Shown one piece after another: positions 45,101-57,418 of a DNA stretch of 64,000 nucleotides. Numbering within the stretch: position 1 is the first letter of the stretch; every line of letters starts with the position of its first letter. The notes below the pieces were generated by a model. That model did not search any database and was not told the DNA's origin. It worked only from the letters and a program-made list of their open reading frames with translations. Origin of the DNA: Scylla paramamosain (lineage: Eukaryota; Arthropoda; Malacostraca; Decapoda; Portunidae); NCBI RefSeq assembly GCF_035594125.1, contig NC_087185.1, forward strand, positions 11,556,664-11,620,663, written 5' to 3'. A program made the translations under genes and the position numbers.

Positions 45101-45950
45101 CGTCGTACGTGGTTATCGCGGCTGACTTAAGCCAACGCTTGAGAGCCCTCAGTTTCTCTGAGGCAAACTTTAGATAGGTTTGTTGCGGAGTTTTGAACAT
45201 TTTTCGAAAAGACTGACGGTATCCTTCTGTGGTAATGGAGTACGCCGCTAGGATGCCCTGTTTGACACAGTCGTAATCCGTGTTGTTTTCGAGGCCGTTC
45301 AAAATAGTTAAAGCCTTTTGGCTGAGTTTGGGTTTAAGAAGCCAAGGCCAGTCTTCTCGGGGCAGTTCAAAATGTACTGCTGTGTCCTCGAACTGTCCAA
45401 AGAAAGTTTCGGGGTCTTTGTCAGAGAACTGAGGGAGTAGTGAGAGATATTTAGTTAACTTTTGTTTGAGGTCAGCTGTGGTGGTTGATCGAGATTTTAA
45501 TTGTACGAGTTGGGTCTCGTGGATTCTTTCTTTTTCTCTCTCCTCTCTTTCTTTTTCCTCCTTTTCTTTTACATATGCCAGATCTCTTTCTGCTTTTTCT
45601 TTTTGAAAAGCTAGTTCTTCTCGCCTTAGTTCTCTCTCTTCTCTTGCTGCCTCTCTCTCTTCTCCCTCTCTTTCTCTTGCTGCCTCTCTCTCTTCTCTTG
45701 CTGCCATTAGTTTCAGCTTTTCGAGTTCGAGCATTAAACTGGCGTCGTGCTGTGAAGCAGCACTAGTGGCTTCACCTCCAAGGTGAACTAGGATTTGAGT
45801 TCGGAGTTCTTCCTTCCGAATGTCAGACGGATATGAGAGATCAAACTGTCGGGCTATGAACTTTAAATCATCCTTTGTCACTTTGGCAGTTTGTAGCTCC
45901 GCCACAGAAGGATTACTGCAAAATGCGTCCAAGTTTAACTCATGCGACAT
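45101..45950 (-). pseudogene. Gag N-terminal part of the Gmr1-like element, cut by the DIRS insertion
   Basis: Starts at the ATG at 45950 (MSHELNLD). Residues about 60-165 form a long charged coiled coil (REEREAAREREGEEREAARE). A helical capsid-like region follows (LLPQFSDKDPETFFGQFED, GLENNTDYDCVKQGILAAY, FRKMFKTP). The frame is broken at codon 284, and its remainder resumes at 40037 in the same phase. A cytosolic particle protein by analogy. Confidence 0.82.
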
Positions 45951-46574
45951 GATTAATGAGCGTGAGGTCAATTGAACCAAATCAAGTGTGTCTGAGCCCT
46001 ACACTGAAACCTGATCCAAGACCTAGGTTCGCCACCACGAGTCGGAAGGACCCGCGTGAACGACAGGTTCGAAACCACGAGTCGGAGGGAAATGAGTTGA
46101 CCCGCGTGCATCGACAGAGACTCGTTTTTGAGTCTAGTTGAGTCAAGGTTAGCAACGCCTTAACTGTGCTTCTGAAGAGGCAACGAATCGAAGAAGTGTA
46201 GCGATAATCACTGCCCCAAAATGACTACCATAGAACTAACACTTAAGCACTTGTAATGGCTTGCCGTATTCGCTGCTTTCAAGCAAAGAGTGGAACGCAA
46301 GTTCCCAAGTTTTAAGGAGTCTCGGAGTTCGGGGTGAAGGTCACTACTAGGGGGAATCGAACCGACACTAAAGCAACACTGAGGAAATCAATTGTTAGGT
46401 TTTAACGCTTTTATGACTAGACGCCGGTACCTCGCGTACTTTTAAAGCGGAAAAACGCAAAAATTCACCAACAAAGAAATAACCACAACTTCATATACAC
46501 TCGAGAGCAGGAAAGGAACTAGTGTAGTTATATGTATGTGTAAACATGTGTAATTTCCCGGACAGGCCCCTAAT
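45951..46574 (-). other. Leader of the Gmr1-like element
   Basis: Untranslated region between gag and the LTR. Next to the LTR the minus strand reads attaggggcctgtccgggaa, a possible primer-binding site similar to those pairing with tRNA-Pro. The tRNA is inference. A block containing gaaaccacgagtcgga-type sequence occurs twice near 46035 and 46073. Confidence 0.5.
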
Positions 46575-47175
46575 TGTTACGTGTGAGCATACACTGAACT
46601 CTAGGGGATGGACCATGAAGGGGTGTTGCTCACACTAACAATGGAAGGGTTAAAAGAAAAGAGAAAAGGAGACATTTTAACTGCTATTTAATATCTTAAA
46701 GTTAACCCTTAAATTAAGTAACAATACAAAATTGAAGATTATTTGTAAGTAAAAGTAAGTAACAAGGAGTGGCAATCTGAACTGGACTGAATAATTTAAA
46801 AGACTGGTTCAGTTAATAACTTAAGCCAAGTTAGTAAATGCATATAGATACAAATTACAAAAATAAACACCTTTACATATACATAATAGAAAATAAATAT
46901 AAATGTGTTTGTGTGTGTGTGTGTGTGGGTGTGTAACACTGGTGTAACTCTTACCACCACTCTCGAGTGTATATGAGGCTCCCAGCGTATGCCAAGGCGA
47001 TCTCAGAGCTGTAGCGACCCTTGGAGGAGACTGAAGCTCGATGGAACTCCACCCCTCGTTATCGGCTTGGTAGCCTGCTAGAGGTCACGTATCCAGTATG
47101 CCTCAAGCTATACACGTGGCAGCGCCACGAGTTGAGAGGCAGGCACCTGGTTCCGTGGTAGTCACGTGTGTGACA
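46575..47175 (-). repeat. 5' LTR (in element orientation) of the Gmr1-like element
   Basis: 601 bp. Differs from the other LTR by a few single-base changes and short indels (for example one missing gtaga unit near the end). Confidence 0.92.
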
Positions 47176-48918
47176 GTCTTGAAACCTCCCTCTTGATGGA
47201 ATTCAAGTCATAGGAAGGTGGAAATACAGAAGCAGGCAGGGAGTTCCAGAGTTTACCAGAGAAAGGGATGAATGATTGAGAATACTGGTTAACTCTTGCA
47301 TTAGAGAGGTGGACAGAATAGGGGTGAGAGAAACAAGAAAGTCTTGAAGAAAGTGCAGCGAGACAGCGGAAGGAGGGGAGGCATGCAGTTAGCAAGATCA
47401 GAAGAGCAGTTAGCACGAAAATAGCGGTAGAAGACAGCTAGATATGCAACATTGCGGCGGTGAGAGAGAGGCTGAAGACAGTCAGTTAGAGGAGAGGAGT
47501 TGATGAGACGAAAAGCTTTTGATTCCACCCTGTCTAGAAGAGCAGTATGAGTGGAACCCCTCCCAGACATGTGAAGCATACTCCATACATGGACGGATAA
47601 GGCCCTTGTACAGAGTTAGCAGCTGGGGGGGTGAGAAAAACTGGCGGAGACGTCTCAGAACACCTAACTTCATAGAAGCTGTTTTAGCTAGAGATGAGAT
47701 GTGAAGTTTCCAGTTCAGATTATAAGTAAAGGACCGACCGAGGATGTTCAGTGTAGAAGAGGAGGACAGTTGAGTGTCATTGAAGAAGAGGGGATAGTTG
47801 TCTGGAAGGTTGTGTCGAGTTGATAGATGGAGGAATTGAGTTTTTGAGGCATTGAACAATACCAAGTTTGCTCTGCCCCAATCAGAAATTTTAGAAAGAT
47901 CAGAAGTCAGGCGTTCTGTGGCTTCCCTGCGTGATATGTTTACCTCCAGAAGGATTGGACGTCTATGAAAAGACGTGGAAAAGTGCAGGGTGGTATCATC
48001 AGCGTAGGAGTGGATAGGACAAGAAGTTTGGTTTAGAAGATCATTAATGAATAATAAGAAGAGAGTTGGTGACGGGACAGAACCCTGAGGAACACCACTG
48101 TTAATAGATTTAGGAGAAGAACAGTGACCGTCTACCACAGCAGCAATAGAACGGTCAGAAAGGAAACTTGAGATGAAGTTACAGAGAGAAGGATAGAAAC
48201 CGTAGGAGGGTAGTTTGGAAATCAAAGCTTTGTGCCAGACTCTATCAAAAGCTTTTGATATGTCCAAAGCAACAGCAAAAGTTTCACCAAAATCTCTAAA
48301 AGAGGATGACCAAGAATCAGTAAGGAAAGCCAGAAGATCACCAGTAGAGCGGCCTTGATGGAACCCATACTGGCGATCAGATAGAAGGTTGTGAAGTGAT
48401 AGATGTTTAAGAATCTTCCTGTTGAGGATAGATTCAAAAACTTTAGATAGGCAGGAAATTAAAGCAATAGGACGGTAGTTTGAGGGATTAGAACGGTCAC
48501 CCTTTTTAGGAAAAGGTTGAATGTAGGCAAACTTCCAGCAAGAAGGAAAGGTAGATGTTGACAGACAGAGCTGAAAGAGTTTGACTAGGCAAAGTGCAAG
48601 CACGGAGGCACAGTTTCGGAGAACAATAGGAGGGATCCCATCAGGTCCATAAGCCTTCCGAGGGTTTAGGCCAGCGAGGGCATGGAAAACTTCATTGCGA
48701 AGAATTTTAATAGGTGGCATGAAGTAGTCAGAGGGTGGAGGAGAGGGAGGAACAAGCCCAGAATCGTCCAAGGTAGAGTTTTTACCAAAGGTTTGAGCAA
48801 AGAGTTCAGCTTTAGAAATAGATGTGATAGCAGTGGTGCCATCTGGTTGAAGTAGAGGAGGGAAAGAAGAAGAAGCAAAGTTATTGGAGATATTTTTTGG
48901 CAAGATGCCAGAAACCAA
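47176..48918 (-). pseudogene. Reverse transcriptase of the Jockey-like element, frameshifted
   Basis: Open for 478 residues (48918-47482), then continued in two other frames to 47176. It has GPDGIPPIVLRNC, FAYIQPFPKKGDRSNPSNYR, FAVALDISKAFDRVWHKAL, SGVPQGSVPSPTLFLLFIND and the catalytic HSYADDTTLHFS. The C-terminal part has ANCMPPLLPLSRC and NQYSQSFIPFSGKLWNSLP. At about 48900 the frame change coincides with a probable internal deletion. The related fragment at 52102 has extra sequence between the endonuclease-linked block and the reverse transcriptase. It would reverse-transcribe element RNA at the target. Defective as read. Confidence 0.82.
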
Positions 48919-49921
48919 GGTTTAGGACGAGAAAAAGAGTGAGGAATGTATGCCTCCATGCCAGACACTATCACCTCCGTTATGCGCTCAGCACACAAAG
49001 ACGGGTCTCTGACACGGAAGCAGTAGTCATTCCAAGGAAAATCAGCAAAATACCTCCTCAGGTCCTCCAACTAGCAGAGGCAAAACGCCAGAGGCACCTT
49101 CGCTTAGGGGGATCCTGAGGATTGATTGGAGTGAAAGGACAAGATAAAGATATGAGATTGTGATCGGAGGAGCCCAACGGAGAAGAAAGGGTGACAGCAT
49201 AAGCAGAAGGATTAGAGGTCAGGAAGTGGTCAAGAATGTTGGGCGTATCTCCAAGACGGTCAGTAATACGAGTAGGGTGTTTTACCAATTGTTCTAGGTC
49301 ATGGAGGATAGCAAAGTTGTAGGCTAGTTCACAAGGATGGTCAGTGAAGGGAGAGGAAAGCCAAAGCTGGTGGTGAACATTGAAGTCTCCAAGAATGGAG
49401 ATCTCTGCAAAAGGGAAGAGGGTTAGAATGTGCTCCACTTTGAAAGTTAAGTAGTCAAAGAATTTCTTATAGTCAGAGGAGTTAGGAGAGAGGTACACAG
49501 CACAGATAAATTTAGTATGAGAGTGACTCTGTAGTCGTAGCCAGATGATGGAAAACTCGGGAGATTCAAGAGCGTGGGCACGAGAGCAAGTTAAGTCATT
49601 GTGCACGTAAACGCAGCATCCAGCTTTGGATCGAAAATAAGGATAGAGAAAGTAGGAGGGAACAGAAAAGGGGCTACTGTCAGTTGCCTCAGACACCTGA
49701 GTTTCAGTGAGGAAAAGAAGATGAAGTTTAGAAGAGGAGAGGTGGTGTTCTACAGATTGAAAATTAGATCTTAGACCGCAAATGTTGCAGAAAATAATGA
49801 AGAAAAAGTTGAGGGGGGTGTCAAAACACTTAGGGTCGTCGACAGAAAGGCAGTCCGACCTGGGGACATTTATGGTCCCCTCCCCAGATGGGGACTGCGA
49901 GGCTGGTGTAGGAGACGCCAT
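48897..49921 (-). pseudogene. Endonuclease of the Jockey-like element
   Basis: Starts [10 protein letters not shown] at 49921. The apurinic-type endonuclease has [40 protein letters not shown] and [13 protein letters not shown], which covers the catalytic Glu, Asp-Asn and Asp-His positions. A frame change near 49060 continues in another frame ([16 protein letters not shown]) to about 48897. It cuts target DNA to start reverse transcription. Confidence 0.8.
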
Positions 49922-50164
49922 GATGATTTTAAAATTTTTGAGTGAAGGGTGTGTGTGTTATTAGGTGCTTGTAGTTTTGTGTGGAGGAAGAGAGTTGTCC
50001 TTAGAGGGCAGGCTGTGACTGCCCCCTTGTGTTGTGAGACACAAAGGGAAACGTTCAGTGAGGTCACAGTTGGGTTTAATGATAAGTTCACAGCACCCCT
50101 TGAACAGTGCATTAGACCTCACTGGGAGTAATTATCGTTTCGGCAGGTGTCTACTGCCTCCTTC

Positions 50165-50648
<484 letters not shown>

Positions 50649-50649
50649 T

Positions 50650-51700
50650 AGATCTTATGTTTGCTACGAAAGATGAATTATAAAATCTGAATGTGGGCGA
50701 TAAGACAAACACGAAGGAGTTTTTTAGTTTTATCAGGCAGAAGAAAGTGACTACCTCAACTAATGGACCAGTAATTGACGAAAATGTAGAATTCACCAAC
50801 GATATGGATGAGATTATTAGCATCCTTTCTTTTCTTCAGTATTTACCACAGAAGACCTCAGTGACATCTACGGTGCCACCAGTCCAAATTAATAACAACG
50901 ATGTTCTAAGTAGTGCCAGTAGAACACAAAGGACGTATCAAAATGTTACGATAAACTTAAAGTAAGCAAGTGATCCGGGCCTTGAAAGAAGGTAAATGTG
51001 CATTAACTGAACCCTGACTTTACTGTTCAATAAATCCCTGCAGTCCGGTACAGTGCCTGCTGAGTGGAAGCTGGCTAACGTAACTCCGATCTTCAAAAAA
51101 AGGCAGTAAATCTTTGCCCTGCAATTACCGGCCAGTCAGCTTAACCTCGGTCACATGCAACATGCTAGAAACACTTATAGAGATTAGCTCGTTAATAACT
51201 TAGAGGAAAACAACTTGCTTAGAAATACTCAACACGGCTTCGGTAACAAACGCTGTTGTTTGACGAACCTCTTAGACTTGTTCCATGATATTCTGAACCA
51301 GTGTGACGGAAGTAAAGCGGCAGATATAACAGATCTTGACTTTCAAAATACCTTGGACAAAGTCCCCCACAAAGTCCCCCAAGCCGACGTGTTGAGATGG
51401 GTAGAAAACTGGCCAAACAACCGTCACCAAACAGTACATGTAACTGAAACACCATCCAAGTGGACTGACCTAACCAGTGGGCTGCCACAGGGGCTGCACA
51501 ATTGTTCACAAATCATTATATTCTCATGAAACTATTTTTTTTTTTTTTTTCATCGTATCGCCAATCTGTGGAATGGGCTTCCTTGACACGTGATAGGCTG
51601 CAATACCATAGAGACTTTTAAACGCCGTCTTGATAAATATTTTGCGTGAAATCCGCGGTTAACAGCTTTTGTTTGTTTGTGATTAATCTCCTTGCCTGCA
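50650..51700 (+). mobile_element. CR1-like non-LTR retrotransposon relic
   Basis: Translated pieces in several frames match a CR1-type polyprotein: TKEFFSFIRQKK, then LRNTQHGFGNKRCCLTNLLD, DFQNTLDKVPHKV, TSGLPQGLHN and finally ANLWNGLP with TFKRRLDKYF. The catalytic YADD part between LPQG and the tail is deleted, so it is non-functional. Confidence 0.7.
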
Positions 51701-52086
51701 GGAAATGGAGGCACCTCATTTCCTCTCTTTTAATTCTTTCCCTAAAGAATTTACTTCGGGCTTTTTACTTTTGTAACCCGTAAAGTATTTATTTTCGACC
51801 TGGTTCCTGCACGGCTTATGCCAGAGGGGGCGGAGGGAGGGGAGAGAGCCTTCTGCTATGATGTCCCTTTCTTCTACTGTCACTTAGATCAAGTCACCTC
51901 GTGAGAGGATTGCCTTAAAAAAAAAAAAAAAAAACATAAGTGGGTTTTTTGGTTGGTTTTATTAGAAATATTTCACATATGAAAATTTGTTCCTATATCA
52001 TATTGATAAATAAGGTCTCTATGTGTGCATTTACATAAAAAATGTAAAAGTATTCAAGCCTGACCCGTTCATTTCCTGTAAAGCAC
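51700..52086. other. Region without recognised gene
   Basis: Contains an A18 run at 51917-51934. Nothing else was recognised. Confidence 0.4.
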
Positions 52087-52925
52087 AAGTTAACACTGGC
52101 TTTGTCCAGCCTGACCAGCCTGTATCAGCATGACCTCAACAAGAGTGTGTTCTTCATTAACAGAAAGTGTCCAAATCTCTCAAGATCTAACTCCCCTCAT
52201 GACTTCTGGCACCTAGCCAGAAACATCTCCAGTGACTTTGCTTCTTCATCTTTACCTCCCTTATTACAACTTGATGGCACCACTGCCATCTCATCTATTT
52301 CTAAAGCTGAACTTTTCACTGAAACCTTTGCTAAAAACTCTACCTTGAAGGATTCAAGGCTTGTTCCTCCCTCTCCTCCACCCTCTGACTACTTCATGCT
52401 ACCTATTAAAATCCTTCGCAGTGATGTTTCCCTTGCCCTCACTGGCTTAAACCCTCAGAAGGCCTTTGGACCTGATGGGGTCCCTCCTATTGTTCCCCGA
52501 AACTGTGCCTCCATGCTTGCACCTTGCCAAGTCAAACTCTTCTAACTCTGTCTGTCAACATCTACCTTTCCCTCTTGCTGGAAGTTTGCCTACATTCAGC
52601 CTGTTTTTTTTTTTTTTAAGGGTGATCATTCTAGTCCCTCAAACTACCGTCCTATTACTTTAATTTCCTTCCTCTCTAAAGATTTGAATCTATCCTCAAC
52701 AGGTTGACTCTTAAACATGTATCACTTCACAACCTTCTATCTGATCGCCAGTATGGGTTCCATCAAGGCCGCTTTACTGGTGATCTTGTGGCTTTCCTTA
52801 CTGAGTCTTGGTCATCCTCTTTTAGGAATTTTGGTGAAAGTTTTGCTGTTGCCTTAGACATATGAAAAGCTTTTGATAGAGTCTGGCACAAAGCTTTGAA
52901 TTCCAAACTCCTGCCTCGCCTGTCA
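52087..52925 (+). mobile_element. Jockey-like fragment, same family as 47176-50164
   Basis: One frame (52102-52545) encodes HDFWHLARNISSDFASSSLP and GLNPQKAFGPDGVPPIV. Later pieces in other frames match the reverse transcriptase (LLSDRQYGFHQG-like at about 52735) and stop at about 52920, before the catalytic motif. Many stops are present. Confidence 0.72.
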
Positions 52926-53811
52926 CCTCACCTGATCCCTCCCTCTCACAGGATGCAGCCTTCATCCCGGTCAGGAATGGATCACGACCACACACTCGCC
53001 GCCTTCACCTCCCCACCACGACTTGTAACCGTTTTTCTATCCTAACTGAACTTCTGTTCCAATAACCAATTCGTAATTCACTTAACATGGTTGCGTGGCT
53101 TCCCCTTTTGCTTCGTTTATACATGCAGTCCTTGCACCATTCCGTTCTTGTCACCTCCTTGTCCTCACATAGTAAAGCAATTATGCTGCAAAGTGCAATT
53201 TTCTTGGCTTTGTTTTTTTTTATTTTTTTTGTGTCGTAGCCAAGCCGAGGGTGTGTTGTCGCCAAGGCACCCAGGCCTTGGCCACCCATTGCCCCAGAGG
53301 TCACTGGTTATCGCCGTGACCCCTTGTGAGGCTTACGGCATCCCTAGTCACACGAACAGGACAGTGCCTGCCTTGATGACTTAAGGCCGTGAAGTTAATG
53401 GACCTAGCCTATTCGTAATTAATCTTGTCATCAAGTTACCTTACAGTCGCTGACTTCACAAAACACTTCAGTAATGCACGAACTAGAAGGACATAGAAAA
53501 ACCATATATGTTCGCGTGTAAAGGTGGTTAACCATAGACTCCCTACGAGACATGTTTCTTACGCACCTACAGTGAAGTATAAGTTCCTGGTGATCGTGTG
53601 AAGTGAAGGAAGGATGAGTGTACTAACTAGTTAGATTTTGAACCTTAAGGATAACTCCTTATGTAGCAGTAGATAGCAATGTACGTAGGTCGACGTTGCC
53701 GTCGTCAAAATGGAATATGAGGCGAAGTAGCGAACGATTCTCTCAGACCTAACTAGACTCCAAGAGTGGAGTGTTACAAGTTCCTGGAAGGTGCTCCCAC
53801 TCGACAGCACC
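52926..53811. other. Region without recognised gene
   Basis: No domain, transposon end or RNA gene was recognised. It precedes the candidate secreted-protein exon. tataag at 53578 is a possible but unproven TATA-like element. Confidence 0.35.
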
Positions 53812-53847
53812 ATGAAGCTCCTAGTCGTTCTCTGCCTCGTCTTGGTC
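53812..53847 (+). CDS. Candidate first coding exon of a secreted (cuticle-like) protein
   Basis: agcaccATGAAG gives MKLLVVLCLVLV, a hydrophobic signal-peptide start. After exactly 12 codons comes gtaagtaa, a near-ideal splice donor in phase 0. Arthropod cuticle and other secreted protein genes often have such a mini-exon. No second exon was found in the next kilobase, where a Gypsy element begins, so the gene may be truncated by it. A chance match or LTR sequence is the alternative. Confidence 0.35.
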
Positions 53848-53999
53848 GTAAGTAATACTTTGAAGATTTTTCCTAAGTGCCTTGTGTGTCTCGATTTAAA
53901 ATGTTGTTTCAGTATAATGTGGCCCCCATATATTTTATGTCATTTTCCATGTGTTGATATAATGCTGAATCTTGAGTGATTTTAATATCTTTTGTGGCA

Positions 54000-54421
54000 C
54001 TTCGCATGTAGTGCTAATATTTTAATGTTACATTTGATTATTCTTTTATGTGATTATATTATATGTGTCCTTACATGTTAATGTGTTATAAGTTACTGAA
54101 TGACCTGAGTTGGTCGATGAAATCTTGCTAACTTAAAGTGAAAAGTGACGTCAAGATTTATCGAAAGGTCATTATATGTTTTAATATGTGGTGGAATTCT
54201 GGTCTTTCGTTGCTTGCGAGTATCGTGAAATGTGTTAACTACTGGTTAATAAATAGTGTTAACGTTTCTGAACTGCGTTTGTGGCTTACCCCACTGTGAG
54301 AACCCCGGCCTTAACTCTCGGTTACCTGGATTTAAACCTTGTGGTGTTTGTTATATAAAGAATTAGTGCAGTTCCTGCGTAGCCTCTGCCTTCCCTTAAA
54401 GGTAAGGAGGAGGGTTACGAC
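54000..54421 (+). repeat. Probable 5' LTR (end only) of a degenerate Gypsy element
   Basis: Ends near gggttacgaca, followed by tggtgtcaggtgttggg at 54424, a plausible primer-binding site. AATAAA at 54248-54253 fits an LTR polyadenylation signal. The 5' boundary cannot be set because the 3' LTR is absent. Confidence 0.4.
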
Positions 54422-54521
54422 ATTGGTGTCAGGTGTTGGGTAAGCCATAAAAGAAAATTTTTAACGGAAAATATTTGTGATCCTTGTCAAGGCAATTTCA
54501 GTTGTAGTGAAGTGATCATTA

Positions 54522-55460
54522 TGGCGCAGCAACCTGATACGTCGGAAAAACCGCCTGTTGTCTTAACGCAACAGGACTTTGAAGCTCTCCTGTCCAGACA
54601 TACGAAAAATGATTTTAGCCGCGTACAGGGCCTGAAATACTTTTGTGGGGGTGAAGAACGTTACACCGCGTACCCTAGCCTCCTTTGTCACACCAACCCT
54701 CGTGATTTCTTCACAGATCTGGAATCACGAACGCAATTAAATTGGGATGAAACAGGCAAGCTTGAGTTAGCTAAGCAGTACTGCCTAGGAAGTGCCAGAG
54801 TGTTGCTTGAAAATGTTATTGCCAATCATGGCCAGGATTATGATCTTGTAAAAGAAAGGTTCTCAAACTCTTTCCTGATAATGTTAGCCCAAAACTATGG
54901 ACAGAAATAATGAACAGCGCGAAGAGAGGACAGGGAGAAACGCTTCAGGAATTTTACATGAGATGTGACACTGCATATGGAGGTTTGTCACGTCAGATTC
55001 CAGCATTTGAGCCACTGCATAAAAATAATTTTGCTGCCAGGATGCTAAGCTGTTCCCCCCCATCATTTGAATATACTTTGCGTGATGATGAGCTCAAGGA
55101 TCCCTTAAAAATACTAAACAGAGGTTATGCATGGGCCAACACCCATCCTCAGTATAAATTAACTGATGCAGATATCCGTAGAGAAAGACGAGGAACTCCA
55201 GTCACTACTATGGCTGCCATGGCAGTTTCTCCTACACGTCAGGCACAACCAGATAAATCTCCGAAATATAATCCACCTCCCCCTCCTAAGAGGCACACCG
55301 CCCTAAAGCAGAGGATGGACATGCAGCCACCACCTATTCCTGCTCCTTTCCTTAACGTTAATTCGCGCCAAGCAAACATGTGAAATGTAGATTGTTACAA
55401 GTGCGGACGTTTGGGTCACATAGCCAGAAACTGTAGGGTAGGACAAGGTCGTGCGTACCA
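54522..55460 (+). pseudogene. Gag of the degenerate Gypsy element
   Basis: Starts MAQQPDTSEK. The first frame runs to a stop at 54910; the second continues NSAKRGQGETLQEFYMRC to a TGA at 55381. Beyond that lies the zinc knuckle CYKCGRLGHIARNC at about 55393-55434. One frameshift and one stop thus separate three parts of one gag. Confidence 0.75.
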
Positions 55461-55702
55461 ACCCATCGCACCAGTACCACGTCCACCACCACCACCGTCA
55501 CGGTGGGTAGACATGAACCGTAGAGATTTCAGATGTTGGTTATGTGGTACTGGGGGCACAGAGTAGTTGATTGTCCCTACAAAAGGCCACCTGTGTCACG
55601 TTGTGCAGTAGCGCTGCCGGATCAGGAAGTAAACATGTATGAGGAAGCAATCACTTGGCCCTATAATAACAAAAAAAAAAAAACGCCAATAATGTAAAGG
55701 AG

Positions 55703-56155
55703 TTGTGCGCGTTCTATCATGAACGGACGCGATTGTTTTGTTTGCAGGTAAAGACAGGAAAAAGTCAGATTCCCATAGCTGCAGTGCTAGATAGCGGATC
55801 AGGCGAGACATTAATAGAAGAAGAACTTTTTACAGTAATAAATGGTGTATATACTTCCCCCATGGCGTACAAGCTGAGCAGCGTGACACAGAGTCCAGTA
55901 CCAACCGTAGGTAGAGGTGTCATTGAGATGGACTTCGGACATGGAATAGAAGAACAACCATGCGTAGTAATTTCTAGGGAAATTACACTTCCAACTCCCG
56001 CAGTGTTAGGCTTGGACTTCATGTTTAGAAAGGCAGTAATGATAAAACCTGCTCACACCTGTGATGGAGGTAAGATGTTACAGTTGACATTTGATGGTGA
56101 TGCAGTTGAGGTAGAACAGGATCCAGATGGGTGTGTAGGTGATTTTCCGGCGTGA
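55703..56155 (+). pseudogene. Protease region of the degenerate Gypsy element
   Basis: Retropepsin-like with the active-site variant AAVLDSGSGETLI and the distal PAVLGLDFMFRKAV. DSG in place of DTG is tolerated in many aspartyl proteases. The frame is closed on both sides. Confidence 0.72.
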
Positions 56156-56557
56156 CTAACCGAGGAAGCTGCTGAAGGACCGAGGAAACAAAGGTCTTAC
56201 AAGGTAAAAGTGGTCAGAGATACATGGTTGGCTCCAGGAATGATAGGTTACTTGGAACTAGAGGTCGGTATCCGATGTACCGAAGGAGTTTTCTTCCATA
56301 TGAGGCTAACAAGAATAGTCAGTACTTGTACCCAGGAATAGTATATTGTTAGCCAGATCAGCAGGGTAAAAGGAGTAAATTCATTATCCCCTATGCTAAT
56401 CCAAGTACTGAATACGTAGAAGTAAAAACAGAGACTTGTGGGTCATTTAGATCCATGCGAAGCCATACCGTACCAGGTACCACATTCCCATATTTCAGCA
56501 TGAGGAGTAACAGCAGAATCGAGTGATAATATCTCAGCAGACGCTAAGTTAAAAAGT

Positions 56558-57418
56558 TTGGTGACATTAGTAAATTCATTGTTCCCTCAGGACAGTAAAG
56601 AAAATGAGGTACTAAAGTACTTGGTGTACAAATACCCTACTGTATTTGCATTAAAGGGAGAACCTTTGACCATTACCCCCTATTATTGTCACACTATTAA
56701 ACAAAGGACCGGACAGCCGATATATAGTAAGCCTTACCCTATTCCTCTCAAATTTCATCAACAAATAGAAGAGCAGTTGCTAGAACTGTATAAACAAGGA
56801 CTGATAAGACCCAGCTGTTCTGCCTATAACTCCCCTCTTGTCTCAGTAACTAAAAAAGATGGAGGCATCAGGCTATGCCTGGATTTTCGTAAGCTAAATG
56901 AAGATATAATAGATGATAAACATCCTTTGCCCAATATGCAAACTATCGTGCAACAGTTTGGTGAGAGTAAGATATTTACCTCCCTAGACCTGAGAATGGG
57001 ATATCACCAAGTACCTCTGGTCGAAGAAGCAAGGGAAAAAACTGCTTTCTGCACTTCCTATGGCATGTGGGAATATACCTGTGTCCCGTTTGGTTTGAAA
57101 ACCGCACCTGCTGCCTTCCAGCGAATAGTGAATAATATCTTGCATGGACTGATTGGTAAAATTGCACAGGTGTACTTGGATGATATTATTGTGTTAGGAC
57201 GAATTTTTCAAAGGCATGTAGAAAACCTTGAGCAAGTCCTAAAAAGATTAGCAGATACTAAAATGTCATTAAGACAGGATAAATGTAATTTTTTCAAAGA
57301 GGGAGTTTCATATTTGGGTCATATAGTGAGTGAGCAAGGAATTAGACCACAGCCTGACAAAGTAGCTAGTATTCAAGAAATACCCGTCCCTAAGACTGTG
57401 AGGGATGTACAGAGTTAA
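56558..57418 (+). pseudogene. Reverse transcriptase of the degenerate Gypsy element
   Basis: 286 residues with SPLVSVTKKDGGIRLCLDFR, FTSLDLRMGYHQVPL, PFGLKTAPAAFQRIV and the catalytic QVYLDDIIVLGR. It ends in TAA at 57416-57418, just after VRDVQS, where the family continues FLGLCNYYR. About 8 bases seem to be missing there. Confidence 0.82.

Larger units (their letters stand above)
36464..47175 (-). mobile_element. Gmr1-like Gypsy LTR retrotransposon (integrase upstream of reverse transcriptase), with nested DIRS
   Basis: LTRs of 607 and 601 bp (36464-37070 and 46575-47175) start TGTTACG and end TGACA, and are flanked by the 4-bp duplication GTCT. The coding strand is minus. The remnant of the integrase N-terminal region and the integrase C-terminal region lie before the reverse transcriptase, the order of Gmr1-type elements. 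Gag is split by a DIRS element at 40034-45100. The protease triad is DTC and the integrase core is missing, so the copy cannot be autonomous. Confidence 0.88.
47176..50164 (-). mobile_element. Jockey-like non-LTR retrotransposon, main body
   Basis: Minus-strand element with a 5' region at about 49922-50164, an endonuclease frame and a reverse transcriptase frame. Its last 130 bases lie beyond the Gypsy insertion at 36332-36463. Both outer ends touch (TA)n tracts. Confidence 0.8.
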
